Made by a program: the position numbers and the translations under genes. Below, piece after piece: positions 9,658-19,077 of a stretch of DNA of 64,000 bases. The stretch is taken from positions 1,798,001-1,862,000 of the forward strand of contig NZ_CP035037.1 in NCBI RefSeq assembly GCF_004028235.1, in the 5' to 3' direction. The stretch comes from Leucobacter muris. GTDB lineage: Bacteria > Actinomycetota > Actinomycetes > Actinomycetales > Microbacteriaceae. The notes under the pieces are model-generated. The model was not told where the DNA came from, made no database searches, and saw nothing but the letters and a program-made list of their open reading frames with translations. Positions within the stretch are counted from its first letter, which is position 1; each line of letters opens with the position of its first letter.

Positions 9658-10698
9658 ATGTCTGAGACCGCCTCCCCGCAGCCCCGCGTGCTGATCGTCG
9701 CCTTCCAGGGCTGGAGCGACGCCGGCGACGCCACCACCGAGGTTCTGCAGCACCTCGGGGGGCTCATCGACGCGGAGGTGCTGCACGTCATCAGCTCGGA
9801 GGGCTACGTCGACTTCCAGGTGCACCGTCCCAAGCTGATCTTCGACGCCGAGGGCAACCGTGTGCTCGAGTGGCCCGACACCCGCCTGTACGGCACGGTG
9901 CAGCGCCCGGGAGACGCGCCGGCCCCGCCCCGCCCCGACGAGGAGACGCTGCGGCGCATCGACGGCAGTCCCGTCACCGACCTCTTCCTCCTCGCCGGCG
10001 TCGAGCCGGCCCGCGACTGGCAGAACTTCGCCGACGAGATCGTCGAGCTCATCGACGTGTGGAGCATCGACACCGTCATCATCCTCGGCGCGATGTTCTC
10101 GGACGCGCCGCACTCCCGCCCCATCGCCGTGTCGGTCTCGACCGAGAGCGCCGAGCGCCGCGCCGAGACCGGCGCCGTGCGCAGCAGCTACGAGGGCCCC
10201 ACCGGCATCGCGACCGTCGTCGACCTCGCACTCGCGCAGGCCGGCATCTCGGCGATCTCGCTCTGGGCCCAGGTGCCCCACTACGTGCACAGCACCCCCT
10301 CCCCGAAGGCCACGCTCGCGCTGCTCGACAAGCTCGAGGAACTGCTAGACATCGTGATCCCGCGCGGCGAACTGCTGATGCAGGCCAACGAGTGGGAGGC
10401 GAACATCAACCGGATCGCCGCCGCCGACGAAGAGATGTCGCGCTACATCCGCGGGCTCGAGGAGTCGCGCGACGATGCCATGGCCGCGGAGGCGACGGGC
10501 GACGCGCTCGCCCTCGAGTTCGAGAAGTTCCTCGAGGGCGGATCGCGCGGCATCGAGCAGACCGAGGCGATCGAGCCGGATCTCACGGGCGAGCCGGATC
10601 TCCCGGGCGAGCCGGATCTCACGGGCGAGCCGGATCTCACGGGCGAGGCCCGCGATCGCGGCGACGAGGGCGACGACGCGGATCCCGAGCAGCGCTGA
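9658..10698 (+). CDS. PAC2-family protein (proteasome assembly chaperone 2-like)
   Basis: 346 residues; begins with RVLIVAFQGWSDAGDATTEVLQHL, the hallmark of actinobacterial PAC2/DUF75 proteins. Its biochemical role is unknown; the family name comes from a eukaryotic proteasome chaperone domain and does not prove a proteasome here. Start ATG 9658 follows GGAGGG. Positions about 255-310 look helical and charged (EMSRYIRGLEESRDDAMAAE). The C-terminal tail contains four tandem copies of a six-residue unit EPDLTG and ends in an acidic stretch, probably disordered. Divergent from the HAD-trmI pair and convergent with mshC. Confidence 0.85.
   Translation: MSETASPQPRVLIVAFQGWSDAGDATTEVLQHLGGLIDAEVLHVISSEGYVDFQVHRPKLIFDAEGNRVLEWPDTRLYGTVQRPGDAPAPPRPDEETLRRIDGSPVTDLFLLAGVEPARDWQNFADEIVELIDVWSIDTVIILGAMFSDAPHSRPIAVSVSTESAERRAETGAVRSSYEGPTGIATVVDLALAQAGISAISLWAQVPHYVHSTPSPKATLALLDKLEELLDIVIPRGELLMQANEWEANINRIAAADEEMSRYIRGLEESRDDAMAAEATGDALALEFEKFLEGGSRGIEQTEAIEPDLTGEPDLPGEPDLTGEPDLTGEARDRGDEGDDADPEQR
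10573..10644 (+). repeat. Four tandem copies of an 18-bp in-frame repeat
   Basis: Unit gagccggatctcacgggc, four copies in register; only the second copy differs, by one base (Thr codon acg to Pro codon ccg). It encodes (EPDLTG)x4 in the tail of the PAC2 protein. Since the copies are nearly identical at DNA level, the array is probably young and could vary in copy number between strains. Confidence 0.95.
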
Positions 10699-10759
10699 CG
10701 CGCCTCGCAAGCCCCACCCGCACCGACTCGTACAGAACCGGCCGACTCGATAGCCGCTC

Positions 10760-12028
10760 TTACAGCTTCACCCCGAGCAGCGCGTCGACGGCAGCCGCGA
10801 TCAGCGCGGGGTCGTCGACCCCGCGATCGAGGGCGGCGTCGAGCGTGGCGAGCATCACCGGTGTGTCGAGGTCGTTCGCGAGGGCGGCGCGCAGCTGCTG
10901 CAGCACCGCGGTCGCGGAGGCGAGGTCGTCGCCGCCGCGCTCGAGCCCCTCGCGCCACGCCTCGAGCCGGCGGTTCGCGGTCTCGAGGTCGGCGTCGTGC
11001 CACTCCCACTCGGAGCGGTAGTGGTGCGCGAGCAGCCCGAGGCGGATCGCGGACGGGTCGGCCGGCACCCCCGCGCAGGCGCCGTGCGTGCCGTCGAGCA
11101 GCTTCGACACGAAGACGAGATTGCCGCGCGACTTCGACATCTTGTGCCCCTGGTAGGCGACGAGGCCCGCGTGGCAGTAGGCGTGCGCGAGGGGCGTGCC
11201 CGAGATGGCGGTGGCGTGTGCCGCGGTGAACTCGTGGTGCGGGAAGACGAGATCGGACCCGCCGCCCTGCACCGTGAACGCGCCGCCGAGGGCTCTCGTC
11301 GCGATCACCGAGCACTCGATGTGCCAGCCGGGCCGGCCCTCGCCGACGGGGCTCTCCCAGCTCGGCTCGCCCGCGCGAACCGCCCGCCACAGCAGCGGAT
11401 CGAGCGGGTTGCGCTTGCCCGCGCGCTGCGGGTCGCCGCCGCGCTCTGCGCTGAGCTGCAGCATCGTGCCGTGGTCGTAGGGTGCGACGTCGCCGAGCCG
11501 CCACTGCGACTCCCGCTCGGCCGCATCGGTGTCGAAGTAGATGTCGTCGCCCTCGGAGTCAACGGTCGGCACCGAGTAGGCGAGACCGCGCTCGACCAGC
11601 TCGCGCACGGCGGCGGCGATCTCGTCGATCTGCTCGGTGACCGCGACGTAGTGCTCGGGCGGGATCATGCCCATGCGGTGCATGTCGGAGCGGAAGAGCC
11701 CGATCTGCTCGTCGGCGAGCGAGCGCCAGTCGACGTCGGTCGAGGCGGCGCGCTCGAGCAGCGGATCGTCGACGTCGGTGATGTTCTGCGCGTAGACCGT
11801 CTCGATGCCGGCGTCGCGCCAGGCGCGCTGCATGATGTCGAACGCGAGGTAGGTGAACGCGTGGCCGAGGTGGGTCGCATCATAGGGGGTGATGCCGCAC
11901 ACGTAGAGCAGCGCGCGCCCCTCGGAGATGGCGGGGTACTCGAAGCGCCCGGTGGCGGTGTTGTACAGCTTGGGCGTGAGGCCGGCGCCGGGCAGTTCGG
12001 GCAGCTCGGGAGGGGTCCAGGTTCTCAT
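10760..12028 (-). CDS. mshC: L-cysteine:1D-myo-inositol 2-amino-2-deoxy-alpha-D-glucopyranoside ligase MshC
   Basis: Third enzymatic step of mycothiol synthesis: ATP-dependent ligation of cysteine to GlcN-Ins. 422 residues, related to cysteinyl-tRNA synthetase. The N-terminus ([16 protein letters not shown]) and short length are those of MshC and not CysS. Visible catalytic features: [16 protein letters not shown] (HIGH-like and zinc-site Cys), [20 protein letters not shown], and KMSKSRGN. Start ATG 12028 overlaps the uppP stop by 4 bases. The presence of this gene marks the organism as a mycothiol-producing actinobacterium. Downstream it faces the PAC2 gene across about 60 bases. Confidence 0.95.
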   Translation of the reverse strand: MRTWTPPELPELPGAGLTPKLYNTATGRFEYPAISEGRALLYVCGITPYDATHLGHAFTYLAFDIMQRAWRDAGIETVYAQNITDVDDPLLERAASTDVDWRSLADEQIGLFRSDMHRMGMIPPEHYVAVTEQIDEIAAAVRELVERGLAYSVPTVDSEGDDIYFDTDAAERESQWRLGDVAPYDHGTMLQLSAERGGDPQRAGKRNPLDPLLWRAVRAGEPSWESPVGEGRPGWHIECSVIATRALGGAFTVQGGGSDLVFPHHEFTAAHATAISGTPLAHAYCHAGLVAYQGHKMSKSRGNLVFVSKLLDGTHGACAGVPADPSAIRLGLLAHHYRSEWEWHDADLETANRRLEAWREGLERGGDDLASATAVLQQLRAALANDLDTPVMLATLDAALDRGVDDPALIAAAVDALLGVKL

Positions 12029-12906
12029 CGGATCGCCCCCGCGGTCGCTACGTCGGCCACTGATGCGACGGCGGTGCCGCCCTCGGCGGTGAGCACGCCG
12101 GTGCTCAGCAGCACGATGATCGCGATGCCGAGCAGCACCCGGTAGATCACGAAGGGCAGGAAACTGCGCTTCGAGATGTACTTCATGAACACGCCGATCA
12201 CCACGAGGGCGATCACGAACGCCACTGCGGTGGCGATGGCGGTGAGGCCCATCGGGGTGTCGCCCTCGGGGGCTCGGAGGGCTTTGAGGAGCTGGTAGAA
12301 GCCCGAGCCGAGCACGGCGGGGATGGCGAGCAGGAAGGAGTAGCGCGTCGCGGCCTCGCGGGTGTAGCCCATGAAGAGGCCGGCCGTGATGGTGCCGCCG
12401 GAGCGGGAGACGCCCGGGATCAGCGCGAGCGACTGGGCGAAGCCGAAGACGAGGCCGTGCTTCCAGGTGAGCTTCTCGAGCGGCCTCGTCTTGCGCCCGG
12501 CCCAGTCGGCGGCGCCGAGCAGTAGACCGAAGACGATGAGCGTGATCGCCGTGAACCAGAGCGAGCGCAGCGTCGTCTCGATCTGGTCCTGGAACAGCAG
12601 GCCGAGCACCACGATGGGGATCGTGCCGATGATGATCCAGCACCCCATCAGGGCGTCGGGGTCGGTGCGGGCCGCCTTGCCGGTGAGCGACTGGAACCAG
12701 CGGCCGATGATGCGGACGATGTCGCGCCAGAAGAACACGATGACCGCCGCCTCGGTGCCGATCTGGGTGATCGCGGTGAAGGCGGCGCCGGCGTCGCCGA
12801 TGCCGAGCAGCTCGCTCGCGATGCGCAGGTGAGCGCTCGACGAGATCGGCAGGAACTCGGTGAGACCCTGCAGGATGCCCAGCAGGATCGCGTCGAAGAA
12901 GCCCAT
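12025..12906 (-). CDS. uppP: Undecaprenyl-diphosphatase UppP/BacA
   Basis: Recycles the lipid carrier undecaprenyl pyrophosphate to the monophosphate for cell-wall synthesis; integral membrane protein that confers bacitracin resistance when abundant. About 293 residues with the two family motifs [13 protein letters not shown] (residues about 16-28) and PGVSRSGGT (about 180), and about eight hydrophobic helices. Two adjacent ATG codons exist (12909 and 12906); AAGGA is only 1 base from the first and 4 from the second, so I prefer 12906. Cotranscribed with mshC, an arrangement seen in other actinobacteria. Confidence 0.95.
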   Translation of the reverse strand: MGFFDAILLGILQGLTEFLPISSSAHLRIASELLGIGDAGAAFTAITQIGTEAAVIVFFWRDIVRIIGRWFQSLTGKAARTDPDALMGCWIIIGTIPIVVLGLLFQDQIETTLRSLWFTAITLIVFGLLLGAADWAGRKTRPLEKLTWKHGLVFGFAQSLALIPGVSRSGGTITAGLFMGYTREAATRYSFLLAIPAVLGSGFYQLLKALRAPEGDTPMGLTAIATAVAFVIALVVIGVFMKYISKRSFLPFVIYRVLLGIAIIVLLSTGVLTAEGGTAVASVADVATAGAIR

Positions 12907-13051
12907 CATGTCCTTTCGTGGCGGATGGAAGCGTGCGGCCGTCGCGGGCCGCCGTCCAGGATAGCCCAGGGTCGCGGCGAAACCCCGTGACGCCCCGGTC
13001 GGGCGCGAGTGCGAACCGCGGTCGCAGCCGGCTCGGCCGGGAGGACCGGCG

Positions 13052-14365
13052 TCAGTAGGTGCGCAGCAGGTCGACGAGCACTCGGTGCCCGAAGTCGAGG
13101 GCGTCGAGGGGCACCCGCTCGTCGACGCCGTGGAACATGCCGGGGAAGTCGAGGTCTGCGGGCAGGCGCAGGGGCACGAACCCGTAGCCCGCGATGCCGA
13201 GGCGTGACAGCGCCTTGTTGTCGGTGCCGCCGGAGAGCAGGTAGGGCAGCACGCGCGCGTCGGGGTCGGCGCGGCGCAGGCTCTCGGTCATGGCGTCGAC
13301 GACCTCGCCGGCGAAGGGCACCTCGAGACCGATGTCGGTGCGCACCGTCTCGATCTCGATGTCCGGGCCGACGATGCGCTGCACCTGCGCGAGCACGTCT
13401 CCCTGCTCGGAGGGCAGGGAGCGCACATCGACGAGCGCTTCGGCGGTGTCGGGGATGACATTGTGCTTGTAACCCGCGGTGAGCACGGTCGGGTTGCTCG
13501 TGTTGCGCAGGCTGGCCTGGATGAAGCCGCCGCCCTTGCCGAGCCGCAGCACGAGCTCGTCGGGCGCCACCTCGTGCGGGTCTTCGCCGAGGATCGCCGC
13601 GAGGTGGTCGATGAGGTCGCGCGTGGTGTCGCAGAGGGTGACGGGCCATTCGTGCCGCCCGAGCGCCGCGATGGCCTCGGCGAGACGGGTGAGGGCGTTG
13701 TCATGCCAGACGCGCGAGCCGTGGGCGGCGGTGCCCCGGGCGCGCAGGCGGATCCAGTCGAGCGCCTTCTCGCCGGTCTGGATGAGGTAGGCGCGCGTGC
13801 CGGCCACGTCGATGGAGTAGCCGCCGACCTCGCTGATCGCGGTCTCGGCCCCTGAGAAAAGCTCGGGGTGGTGCTCGACGAGGTGGTGCGAGCCGTAGAC
13901 GCCGCCGTTCTCCTCGTCGGCGAAGAAGGCGAGGATGACCTCGCGCCGGGGCCGCTCCCCCGAGCGCAGCAGCTCGGCCACCGCCGTGAGCATCATCGCG
14001 TCCATGTCTTTCATGTCGACCGCGCCGCGCCCCCACAGCATGCCCCCTGCGATGACGCCGGCGAACGGATCGACGCTCCACCCGGCGGGGTCTGCCGGCA
14101 CGACGTCGAGGTGACCGTGCAGCACCAGGGCGGGCAGGCCGGGTTCGGCTCCGGGCACGCGCGCGACGACGCTGGCCCGGCCCGGCAGCGACTCGAAGAT
14201 CTGCGGCTCGAGCCCCAGATCGCGCAGGTACGTCGCGACGTACTCGGCGGCGGGCAGCTCGGGCTCGGCGTCTCCGCCTCCGCGGTTGGTGGTGTCGATG
14301 CGGATGAGGTCGCGCGCGACGCGCGCGGTCTCGGAGAGCTGGGGGTCGGTGGTCTCGCTGCTCAT
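13052..14365 (-). CDS. M20-family metallopeptidase (dipeptidase/deacylase)
   Basis: 437 residues. Two-zinc hydrolase of the M20/M25/M40 group. Visible zinc-site motifs: [46 protein letters not shown], then a bacterial dimerisation (lid) domain around 190-310 with [18 protein letters not shown], and a C-terminal return to the catalytic domain ([26 protein letters not shown]). Substrate not evident; likely a peptide or N-acyl amino acid. Start ATG 14365 has GGAGG only one base away, so the ribosome site is unusually tight. Divergent from the YibE/F gene, with 79 bases between the start codons. Confidence 0.9.
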   Translation of the reverse strand: MSSETTDPQLSETARVARDLIRIDTTNRGGGDAEPELPAAEYVATYLRDLGLEPQIFESLPGRASVVARVPGAEPGLPALVLHGHLDVVPADPAGWSVDPFAGVIAGGMLWGRGAVDMKDMDAMMLTAVAELLRSGERPRREVILAFFADEENGGVYGSHHLVEHHPELFSGAETAISEVGGYSIDVAGTRAYLIQTGEKALDWIRLRARGTAAHGSRVWHDNALTRLAEAIAALGRHEWPVTLCDTTRDLIDHLAAILGEDPHEVAPDELVLRLGKGGGFIQASLRNTSNPTVLTAGYKHNVIPDTAEALVDVRSLPSEQGDVLAQVQRIVGPDIEIETVRTDIGLEVPFAGEVVDAMTESLRRADPDARVLPYLLSGGTDNKALSRLGIAGYGFVPLRLPADLDFPGMFHGVDERVPLDALDFGHRVLVDLLRTY

Positions 14366-14431
14366 GCCTCCAGGGTACCGGGAGCCCGCGACACGGCGCC
14401 GGCGGATGACGCCGGGAGACACTCGCGGCGC

Positions 14432-14459
14432 TACTATTTCCGTAATGAGAATCGTTACG
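14432..14459 (+). promoter_or_regulatory. Leaderless promoter with overlapping Zur/Fur-like palindrome
   Basis: TACTAT at 14432-14437 is a good -10 element and lies 7 bases before ATG 14445; no ribosome site is visible, so the transcript probably starts at or next to the ATG. Across the start codon is an inverted repeat CGTAA (14441-14445) and TTACG (14455-14459) with TGAGAATCG between. The left half TGAGAAT fits the actinobacterial Zur half-site TGANAAT exactly, while the right half is poor. Metal control is an inference. Confidence 0.5.
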
Positions 14460-15653
14460 CCTATCAAGCTCGTCGCGTTCACGGTGCTCGCGCTCGTGGC
14501 GGCCGCGACCGCCTGGGGCCTCATCGCCCTCTGGCCCGACTACGACCAAGTCGCCAAGACCGCGGACCGCGCACCCCTCGTCGCGGAGGGCACCACCTTC
14601 GAGACGGGCGAACTGCTCGCGGTGACCGAGGGCTGCGCCGAAGTCGACGGCAGCACGGCCGACGACTGCCTGACCTTCTCGATCGGCATCCGCAGCGGCG
14701 ACGACGCCGGGCACGTCGTCGACATCACCGCTCGAGGAGCCGTCACCCGGGCCGGTCTGCAACCCGGGGACCGTCTCGAGCTCATGGCCTATCCGCACGC
14801 GCCCGTCGCCGAGACCCGCTACCAGCTCGCGAACCAGTACAGCGTGTCGGGCGTGTTCCGCGGCCTGCCGCTCGCGATCCTCGCGCTCGTCTTCGTCGCG
14901 GTCGTGATCGCGGTGGGCAGGCTCAGAGGCCTGCTCGCCCTCCTCGCGCTCGGGATCAGCGCGGCCGTGATCCTCGCCTTCCTGCTGCCCGCGCTCGTGG
15001 CCGGCTCCCCCGGCCTGCTCGTCGGGGTCATCGCGTCGAGCGCGATCATGTTCACGATCCTCTACCTGGTACACGGCTTCAACATGCGCACCACCTCGGC
15101 GCTCGTCGGCACACTCTGCGGCATCGCGATCATGGCCGGCGTCTCGCTGATCGCCGCCCAGGCGACGCGCCTCAGCGGCATCGGCGACGAGGCCTCGGGC
15201 ACGCTCGCGGGTGTGGTCGAGCACATCGACTTCCGAGGACTGCTCAGCTGCTCCGTCATCATCGCCGGGCTCGGGATCCTCAACGACGTCACGATCACCC
15301 AGGCGTCGTCCGTGTGGGAGCTGCGGGCGGCCGCCCCCGCGATGCCGCGGCACGAGGTGTACGCGAGCGCGATGCGGATCGGGCGCGACCACATCGCGTC
15401 GACCGTGTACACGGTGTTCTTCGCGTACGTCGGTGCGGCGCTCGGCGTGCTGATCCTGCTGTACCTCTACGACCGGCCCCTGCTCTCGCTGCTCACGCAC
15501 GAGGACATCGCGATCGAGGTGGTGCGCACCCTGTGCGGCAGCATCGGGCTCGTGCTCGCCGTGCCGATCACCACCTGGGCCGCGGTCTGCTTCGCACCCC
15601 CTCCTTCGACCACAGCCGCGGCGTCGCCCGCCGAGACGGCGCCGAGCGTCTAG
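14445..15653 (+). CDS. YibE/F-family multipass membrane protein
   Basis: 402 residues. One N-terminal hydrophobic helix (IKLVAFTVLALVAAATAWGL), an extracytoplasmic segment of about 110 residues with an SH3/OB-like look (ITARGAVTRAGLQPGDRLELM), then a cluster of about seven helices from residue 140 to 380, matching the YibE/F family. Conserved-looking family stretches include VHGFNMRTTSALVGT and IAGLGILNDVTITQASSVWEL. Function is unknown; it is presumed a transporter. Two cysteines lie in the outer domain. Its probable leaderless promoter has a metal-regulator-like palindrome. Confidence 0.85.
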   Translation: MRIVTPIKLVAFTVLALVAAATAWGLIALWPDYDQVAKTADRAPLVAEGTTFETGELLAVTEGCAEVDGSTADDCLTFSIGIRSGDDAGHVVDITARGAVTRAGLQPGDRLELMAYPHAPVAETRYQLANQYSVSGVFRGLPLAILALVFVAVVIAVGRLRGLLALLALGISAAVILAFLLPALVAGSPGLLVGVIASSAIMFTILYLVHGFNMRTTSALVGTLCGIAIMAGVSLIAAQATRLSGIGDEASGTLAGVVEHIDFRGLLSCSVIIAGLGILNDVTITQASSVWELRAAAPAMPRHEVYASAMRIGRDHIASTVYTVFFAYVGAALGVLILLYLYDRPLLSLLTHEDIAIEVVRTLCGSIGLVLAVPITTWAAVCFAPPPSTTAAASPAETAPSV

Positions 15654-16042
15654 CGCACCGGGGCGTCGAACGGTCCGGCGTCGTCGCCGAGCGGGTACGA
15701 GAAGTGCCGTCACTCCAGCTCGTAGGGCTCGAAGCCGCGCGCGATCATCGCACCGTGCAGATGGGCGCGGTTCCCCGCTTGCTCCGCGGTGAGCCCGCGG
15801 CGTCGTATCGCGATCGCCCACCGAAGAAGTCGCCTCGTAGACGCGCAGGCCCCAGCCCTCCGCCGCGAGGTCGCGCTGCTCGGCGGCCCGCACCGGCGAC
15901 GACTTCGAGCAGCCGCACGATCCCCGCCGCAGGTGCGGCGATCCACCGCGCGCCCTGATCCGGGCACGAGGAACAGCGAGCCGAGCAGCAGCGCGCCCAG
16001 CAGGCCGAACCCGACGACGGCGATGGCCTGAGGCTCTGGCAC
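15650..16042 (-). pseudogene. Remnant of an M15-family D-Ala-D-Ala dipeptidase (VanX-like) gene
   Basis: No single frame spans this stretch, but fragments in different frames line up as one decayed gene. From 16042: an N-terminal membrane helix (AIAVVGFGLLGALLLGSLFLVPG), then GARWIAAPAAGIVRLLEVVAGA in a second frame, AAEQRDLAAEGWGLRVYEA in a third, and finally GNRAHLHGAMIARGFEPYELE. The family then expects WWHFSYPLGDDAGPFD; here the first Trp codon is TGA and the second CGG, followed by intact HFSYPLGDDAGPFDAPVR and TAG at 15652-15650. The central zinc-ligand segment (SxHxxGxAxD) is missing. Multiple lesions of different kinds argue for true decay. Confidence 0.75.
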
Positions 16043-16130
16043 GGCGTCAGCCGGCGGGATCCAGGGCGTCGCGCGGTCCCGACCCCCATTCCGCGCGATC
16101 GCCGGACCCGGGGATGAGAGACTGACCGCT

Positions 16131-16892
16131 ATGGCATATCTCGCTCTCGTCACCGGCGCATCCGTCGGGCTCGGCACCGAGCTCGCCCGCCAGCTCGCCG
16201 AGCGCCGCGTGAACCTCGTGCTCGTCGCCCGCGACGAAGCCCGGCTCGAGCGGCTGGCCCGGCGTCTGCGGCACGACCACGGCGTCGCCGTCGAGGTGCT
16301 GGCGGCCGACCTCACCGCGCACGACGGCCTCGAGCGCGCAGCGCGGCGCGTCGCCGATCCCGACTCCCCCGTCGACATCCTCATCAGCAACGCGGGCTTC
16401 GGCGTCTACGACGGCTTCGAGTCGAGCCGCCTCTCCGACGAGCGGCGCCTGCACGAACTGCTGTCGTGGGCGCCGCTGCGGCTCGCCCACGCCGCGATCC
16501 CAGGCATGCTCGCCCGCCGTCGCGGCTGGATCATGAACGTCGCGAGCGTCGCCGCATTCACGCCGAGCGGCACCTACGGCGCGGCCAAGGCCGCGACGGT
16601 ATCGCTCTCGCGTTCGCTGAACGCGCGCTATCGCGGAACGGGCGTGCGGGTCACGGCGCTCTGCCCGGGCCTGCTCGACACGGAGTTCCATGTGCGCATG
16701 GGCGAGGATCATCTGCCCAGGCTGCCCCGAATCGCGTGGGCCGACACCCGTCGAGTCGCCCGCGAGGGTCTGCGCGGCCTGCACCGCGGGCGGGCCGTGA
16801 TCGTCTCGGACTGGCGCTACCGCCTGATCCGGCGTCTGATCCCGATGCTCCCCGACCGCCTGCTCGAACGGGCCACCACCACGGGCGACTGA
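16131..16892 (+). CDS. Short-chain dehydrogenase/reductase (SDR), YqjQ/DltE-like
   Basis: 253 residues. Rossmann nucleotide-binding motif TGASVGLG at residues 8-15, NAGFGVYDG at about 87, catalytic Ser in NVASVAAF, and YGAAK for the Tyr/Lys pair. The Arg in VLVARDEARL after beta-2 suggests NADP preference. The tail (RYRLIRRLIPMLPDRLLERATTT) resembles DltE-type SDRs that act on unknown ketones or aldehydes. Substrate not predictable. Stands alone; convergent with the DUF1345 gene. Confidence 0.9.
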   Translation: MAYLALVTGASVGLGTELARQLAERRVNLVLVARDEARLERLARRLRHDHGVAVEVLAADLTAHDGLERAARRVADPDSPVDILISNAGFGVYDGFESSRLSDERRLHELLSWAPLRLAHAAIPGMLARRRGWIMNVASVAAFTPSGTYGAAKAATVSLSRSLNARYRGTGVRVTALCPGLLDTEFHVRMGEDHLPRLPRIAWADTRRVAREGLRGLHRGRAVIVSDWRYRLIRRLIPMLPDRLLERATTTGD

Positions 16893-16953
16893 GTGCAGCG
16901 TCGCGGGCGCGATCCCCGTCCGCCTTCGGGAATCAGGGATCTCGCTCCGCCCA

Positions 16954-17679
16954 TCACCCCGAGATGATGAGGCTCGAGATGAGCGAGACCGCCATCGCGA
17001 CGACGAGCGCGTTGAAGGCGAACGAGATGAAGGTGTGCGTGCGCACCGTACCGAGGCCGGCGCGCGTGCGCGGAGTTCCCGCCGACATCGCACCCACCGA
17101 CGAGACCATCACCGCCATCGACACGAAATCGCCGAAGCCCGGCGATTCGACGATGTCGAAATGGATCGTCTCGCCGGCCGCGTGCAGCCGGAAGTAGCGC
17201 AGCGCGAACGCGTACACCACGGTGGCCCAGGCGGTGCCGACAGTGAGCAGCACCAGCAGCGGCAACCACATCCCGCCCTGCCGCACCCCCACCGCCGCAG
17301 CCACCAGCGAGACCAGCAGAGCGACGAGCGCCGCCGTCATGCTCCAGTCCTCCGCCGTCTTGAGGCCGATCACCCGCGAGAGACGACTCGCACCGCGGCG
17401 GTGCTGCGTCGCGGCGATCCGCAGCGCATCCGCCGGCGCCGTTCGCGAGAACAGGCGATGAGTCCAGAGCAGATAGAGCAGGAAGAAGACCGAGAACGTC
17501 GCGCACAGGGCGGCGAGCACGAGGCCCGCTTCCTCGCGCAGCCCCTGACGGCCGAAGGCGATCAGCGGCACCGCGAGCACCGGGGCCGACACGAGCATGG
17601 CGATGCCGCCCCGGAAGCCGTCGTCGTAGCGGATCGGGAACTCTCGCTGCGCTCTGCGCCGGGTGCTGCCGCGTCTCAT
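16954..17679 (-). CDS. DUF1345-family membrane protein
   Basis: 241 residues, four to six predicted membrane helices. The C-terminal half carries the family pattern: TVVYAFALRYFRLH, FGDFVSMAVMVSSVGAMSAG, and VRTHTFISFAFNALVVA. The N-terminus (MRRGSTRRRAQREFPIRYDDG) is strongly basic and cytoplasmic. No function is known for the family. The start is ATG 17679, with GAGG nearly adjacent. Directly downstream of the NAD-binding protein gene on the same strand (26 bases), so possibly cotranscribed. Confidence 0.8.
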   Translation of the reverse strand: MRRGSTRRRAQREFPIRYDDGFRGGIAMLVSAPVLAVPLIAFGRQGLREEAGLVLAALCATFSVFFLLYLLWTHRLFSRTAPADALRIAATQHRRGASRLSRVIGLKTAEDWSMTAALVALLVSLVAAAVGVRQGGMWLPLLVLLTVGTAWATVVYAFALRYFRLHAAGETIHFDIVESPGFGDFVSMAVMVSSVGAMSAGTPRTRAGLGTVRTHTFISFAFNALVVAMAVSLISSLIISG

Positions 17680-17705
17680 CCCTCGGAGTCTATCGACGCC
17701 GGGGC

Positions 17706-18356
17706 TCAGGCTCGGGCCGCCACCGCCTCGGCGATGGGCGTGCCGCCGGAGTTGAAGCGGATCGTGCGGCCGATCGTACCGTCGTCCGCGAGCACCGCCG
17801 CGATGACCGCTGCGACGTCCGCGCGCGGCACGCTCTCCGAGTCCTCGGCGTCGACGTCGATCCGGCCCGTGCCCGGATCGAGCGTGAGGGCGCTCGGGCC
17901 GAGCACCGTCCAGTCGAGAGAGGAGGCGCGCAGGTGCTCGTCGGCCGCGGCCTTCGCCTCGGCGTACGCGAAGAAGGGGTGGTCGGGGTCGACCCCGTGC
18001 TGCGGCGATGCGCGGAAATAGGAGACCATCACGTAGCGCCGCACGCCGGCCCGCTCGGCCGCGTCCATGCTGCGCACCGCGGCCTCGTGGTCCACCGCGC
18101 GCGTGCGCGCCGGGTTGCCGCCCCCGGCGCCCGCCGACCAGACGACCGCGTCGTGACCCGCGATCAGCTCTGCGAGCGCGTCGACGTCGAGCCGCTCGAT
18201 GTCGGCCACGAGCGGCTCGGCGCCGGTGGCCCGCACCTCGTCGGCGTGGTCGGGGTTGCGGATCACCGCCGTCACCCCGTCGCCCCGAGCCGTGAGCAGG
18301 GGCTCCGCGAGAAGCGCGATCTTGCCGTGTCCACCGAAGAGAATGATCCGTGACAT
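17706..18356 (-). CDS. Atypical SDR / NAD(P)H-binding protein
   Basis: 216 residues. Begins IILFGGHGKIALLAEPLL, an atypical-SDR glycine motif (GGxGxxA), with VWSAGAGGG in the loop after beta-4 and FFAYAEAKAAADEHLRA as the Tyr-to-Lys helix. This is the NAD(P)-binding-domain family close to YwnB/YhfK and human biliverdin reductase B-like proteins. Substrate unknown. The pair of this gene and the DUF1345 gene is divergent from the PfpI gene, with 163 bases between starts. Confidence 0.88.
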   Translation of the reverse strand: MSRIILFGGHGKIALLAEPLLTARGDGVTAVIRNPDHADEVRATGAEPLVADIERLDVDALAELIAGHDAVVWSAGAGGGNPARTRAVDHEAAVRSMDAAERAGVRRYVMVSYFRASPQHGVDPDHPFFAYAEAKAAADEHLRASSLDWTVLGPSALTLDPGTGRIDVDAEDSESVPRADVAAVIAAVLADDGTIGRTIRFNSGGTPIAEAVAARA

Positions 18357-18519
18357 GCCCTCCACCATACGCCTCGGGCCGTGGCGTGCACAGGGCCGCC
18401 GGATCGCCTCCCGCAGGCAAGATAGCGAATCGCACCGAGCAGCGCAACGGGGTGCCCCGGGCGCCGGCGACGGGGTTGACTGGTGCTCATCGATGCACGC
18501 AACGAGATTGGAGAACACC

Positions 18520-19068
18520 ATGGCGCACCTGACCGGTAAGCGCGTAGCGATCCTCGCCACCAACGGGTTCGAGGATTCTGAGCTGACGGAACCCCTCGCC
18601 GCGGTGCGGGAGCACGGAACCGAGGTCGACGTCGTCTCGACGAACACGGGGACGATCCGCGGCAAGAACGGGCACGAGGCGATCGTGAGCCGATCGACCT
18701 CCGACGCGAGCGCCGGCGATTACGACGCCCTGGTGCTGCCCGGCGGCGTCGTCAACGGCGACCACATCCGGCTCGACGAGCACGCCGTGTCGTTCACCCG
18801 CGACTTCTTCGAGCAGCACAAGCCGGTGGCGGCGATCTGCCACGGCGGCTGGATCCTCGCCGACGCCGACGTGTTGCAGGGCCGCAAGGTCACCTCGTAC
18901 CCGAGCCTGCGCACGGACCTGCGCAACGCGGGAGCGACGTGGGTCGACGAGGAGGTCGTGGTGGATCAGGGGCTCGTGACGAGCCGCACCCCCGACGACC
19001 TGCCCGCCTTCAACGCGAAGCTCGTCGAGGAGATCGCCGAGGGCAAGCACCGCGGCCAGACCGCCTAG
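18520..19068 (+). CDS. DJ-1/PfpI-family protein (type 1 glutamine amidotransferase-like)
   Basis: 182 residues. PfpI/YhbO-type stress protein; members of the family are reported as glyoxalase III/deglycase enzymes or as proteases, and the exact activity is disputed. Visible: ILATNGFEDSELTEP with the conserved Glu, the nucleophile elbow VAAICHGGWILADA (Cys, followed by His), and VTSRTPDDLPAF near the end. Start ATG 18520 with GGAGAA upstream. A TTGACT hexamer at 18476 could be a -35 element, but I see no good -10. A strong terminator follows. Confidence 0.92.
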   Translation: MAHLTGKRVAILATNGFEDSELTEPLAAVREHGTEVDVVSTNTGTIRGKNGHEAIVSRSTSDASAGDYDALVLPGGVVNGDHIRLDEHAVSFTRDFFEQHKPVAAICHGGWILADADVLQGRKVTSYPSLRTDLRNAGATWVDEEVVVDQGLVTSRTPDDLPAFNAKLVEEIAEGKHRGQTA

Positions 19069-19077
19069 CGACGAGCC

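Noticed and set aside
13701-15958. Two very long overlapping frames (about 700 codons each) on opposite strands
   Set aside because: Both are high-GC shadow frames of the M20 and YibE/F genes. One short piece in the minus frame belongs to the decayed M15 gene and is reported there.
18476-18504. Promoter for the PfpI gene from TTGACT
   Set aside because: No acceptable -10 at 16-18 bases downstream, so it is mentioned only in the gene entry.
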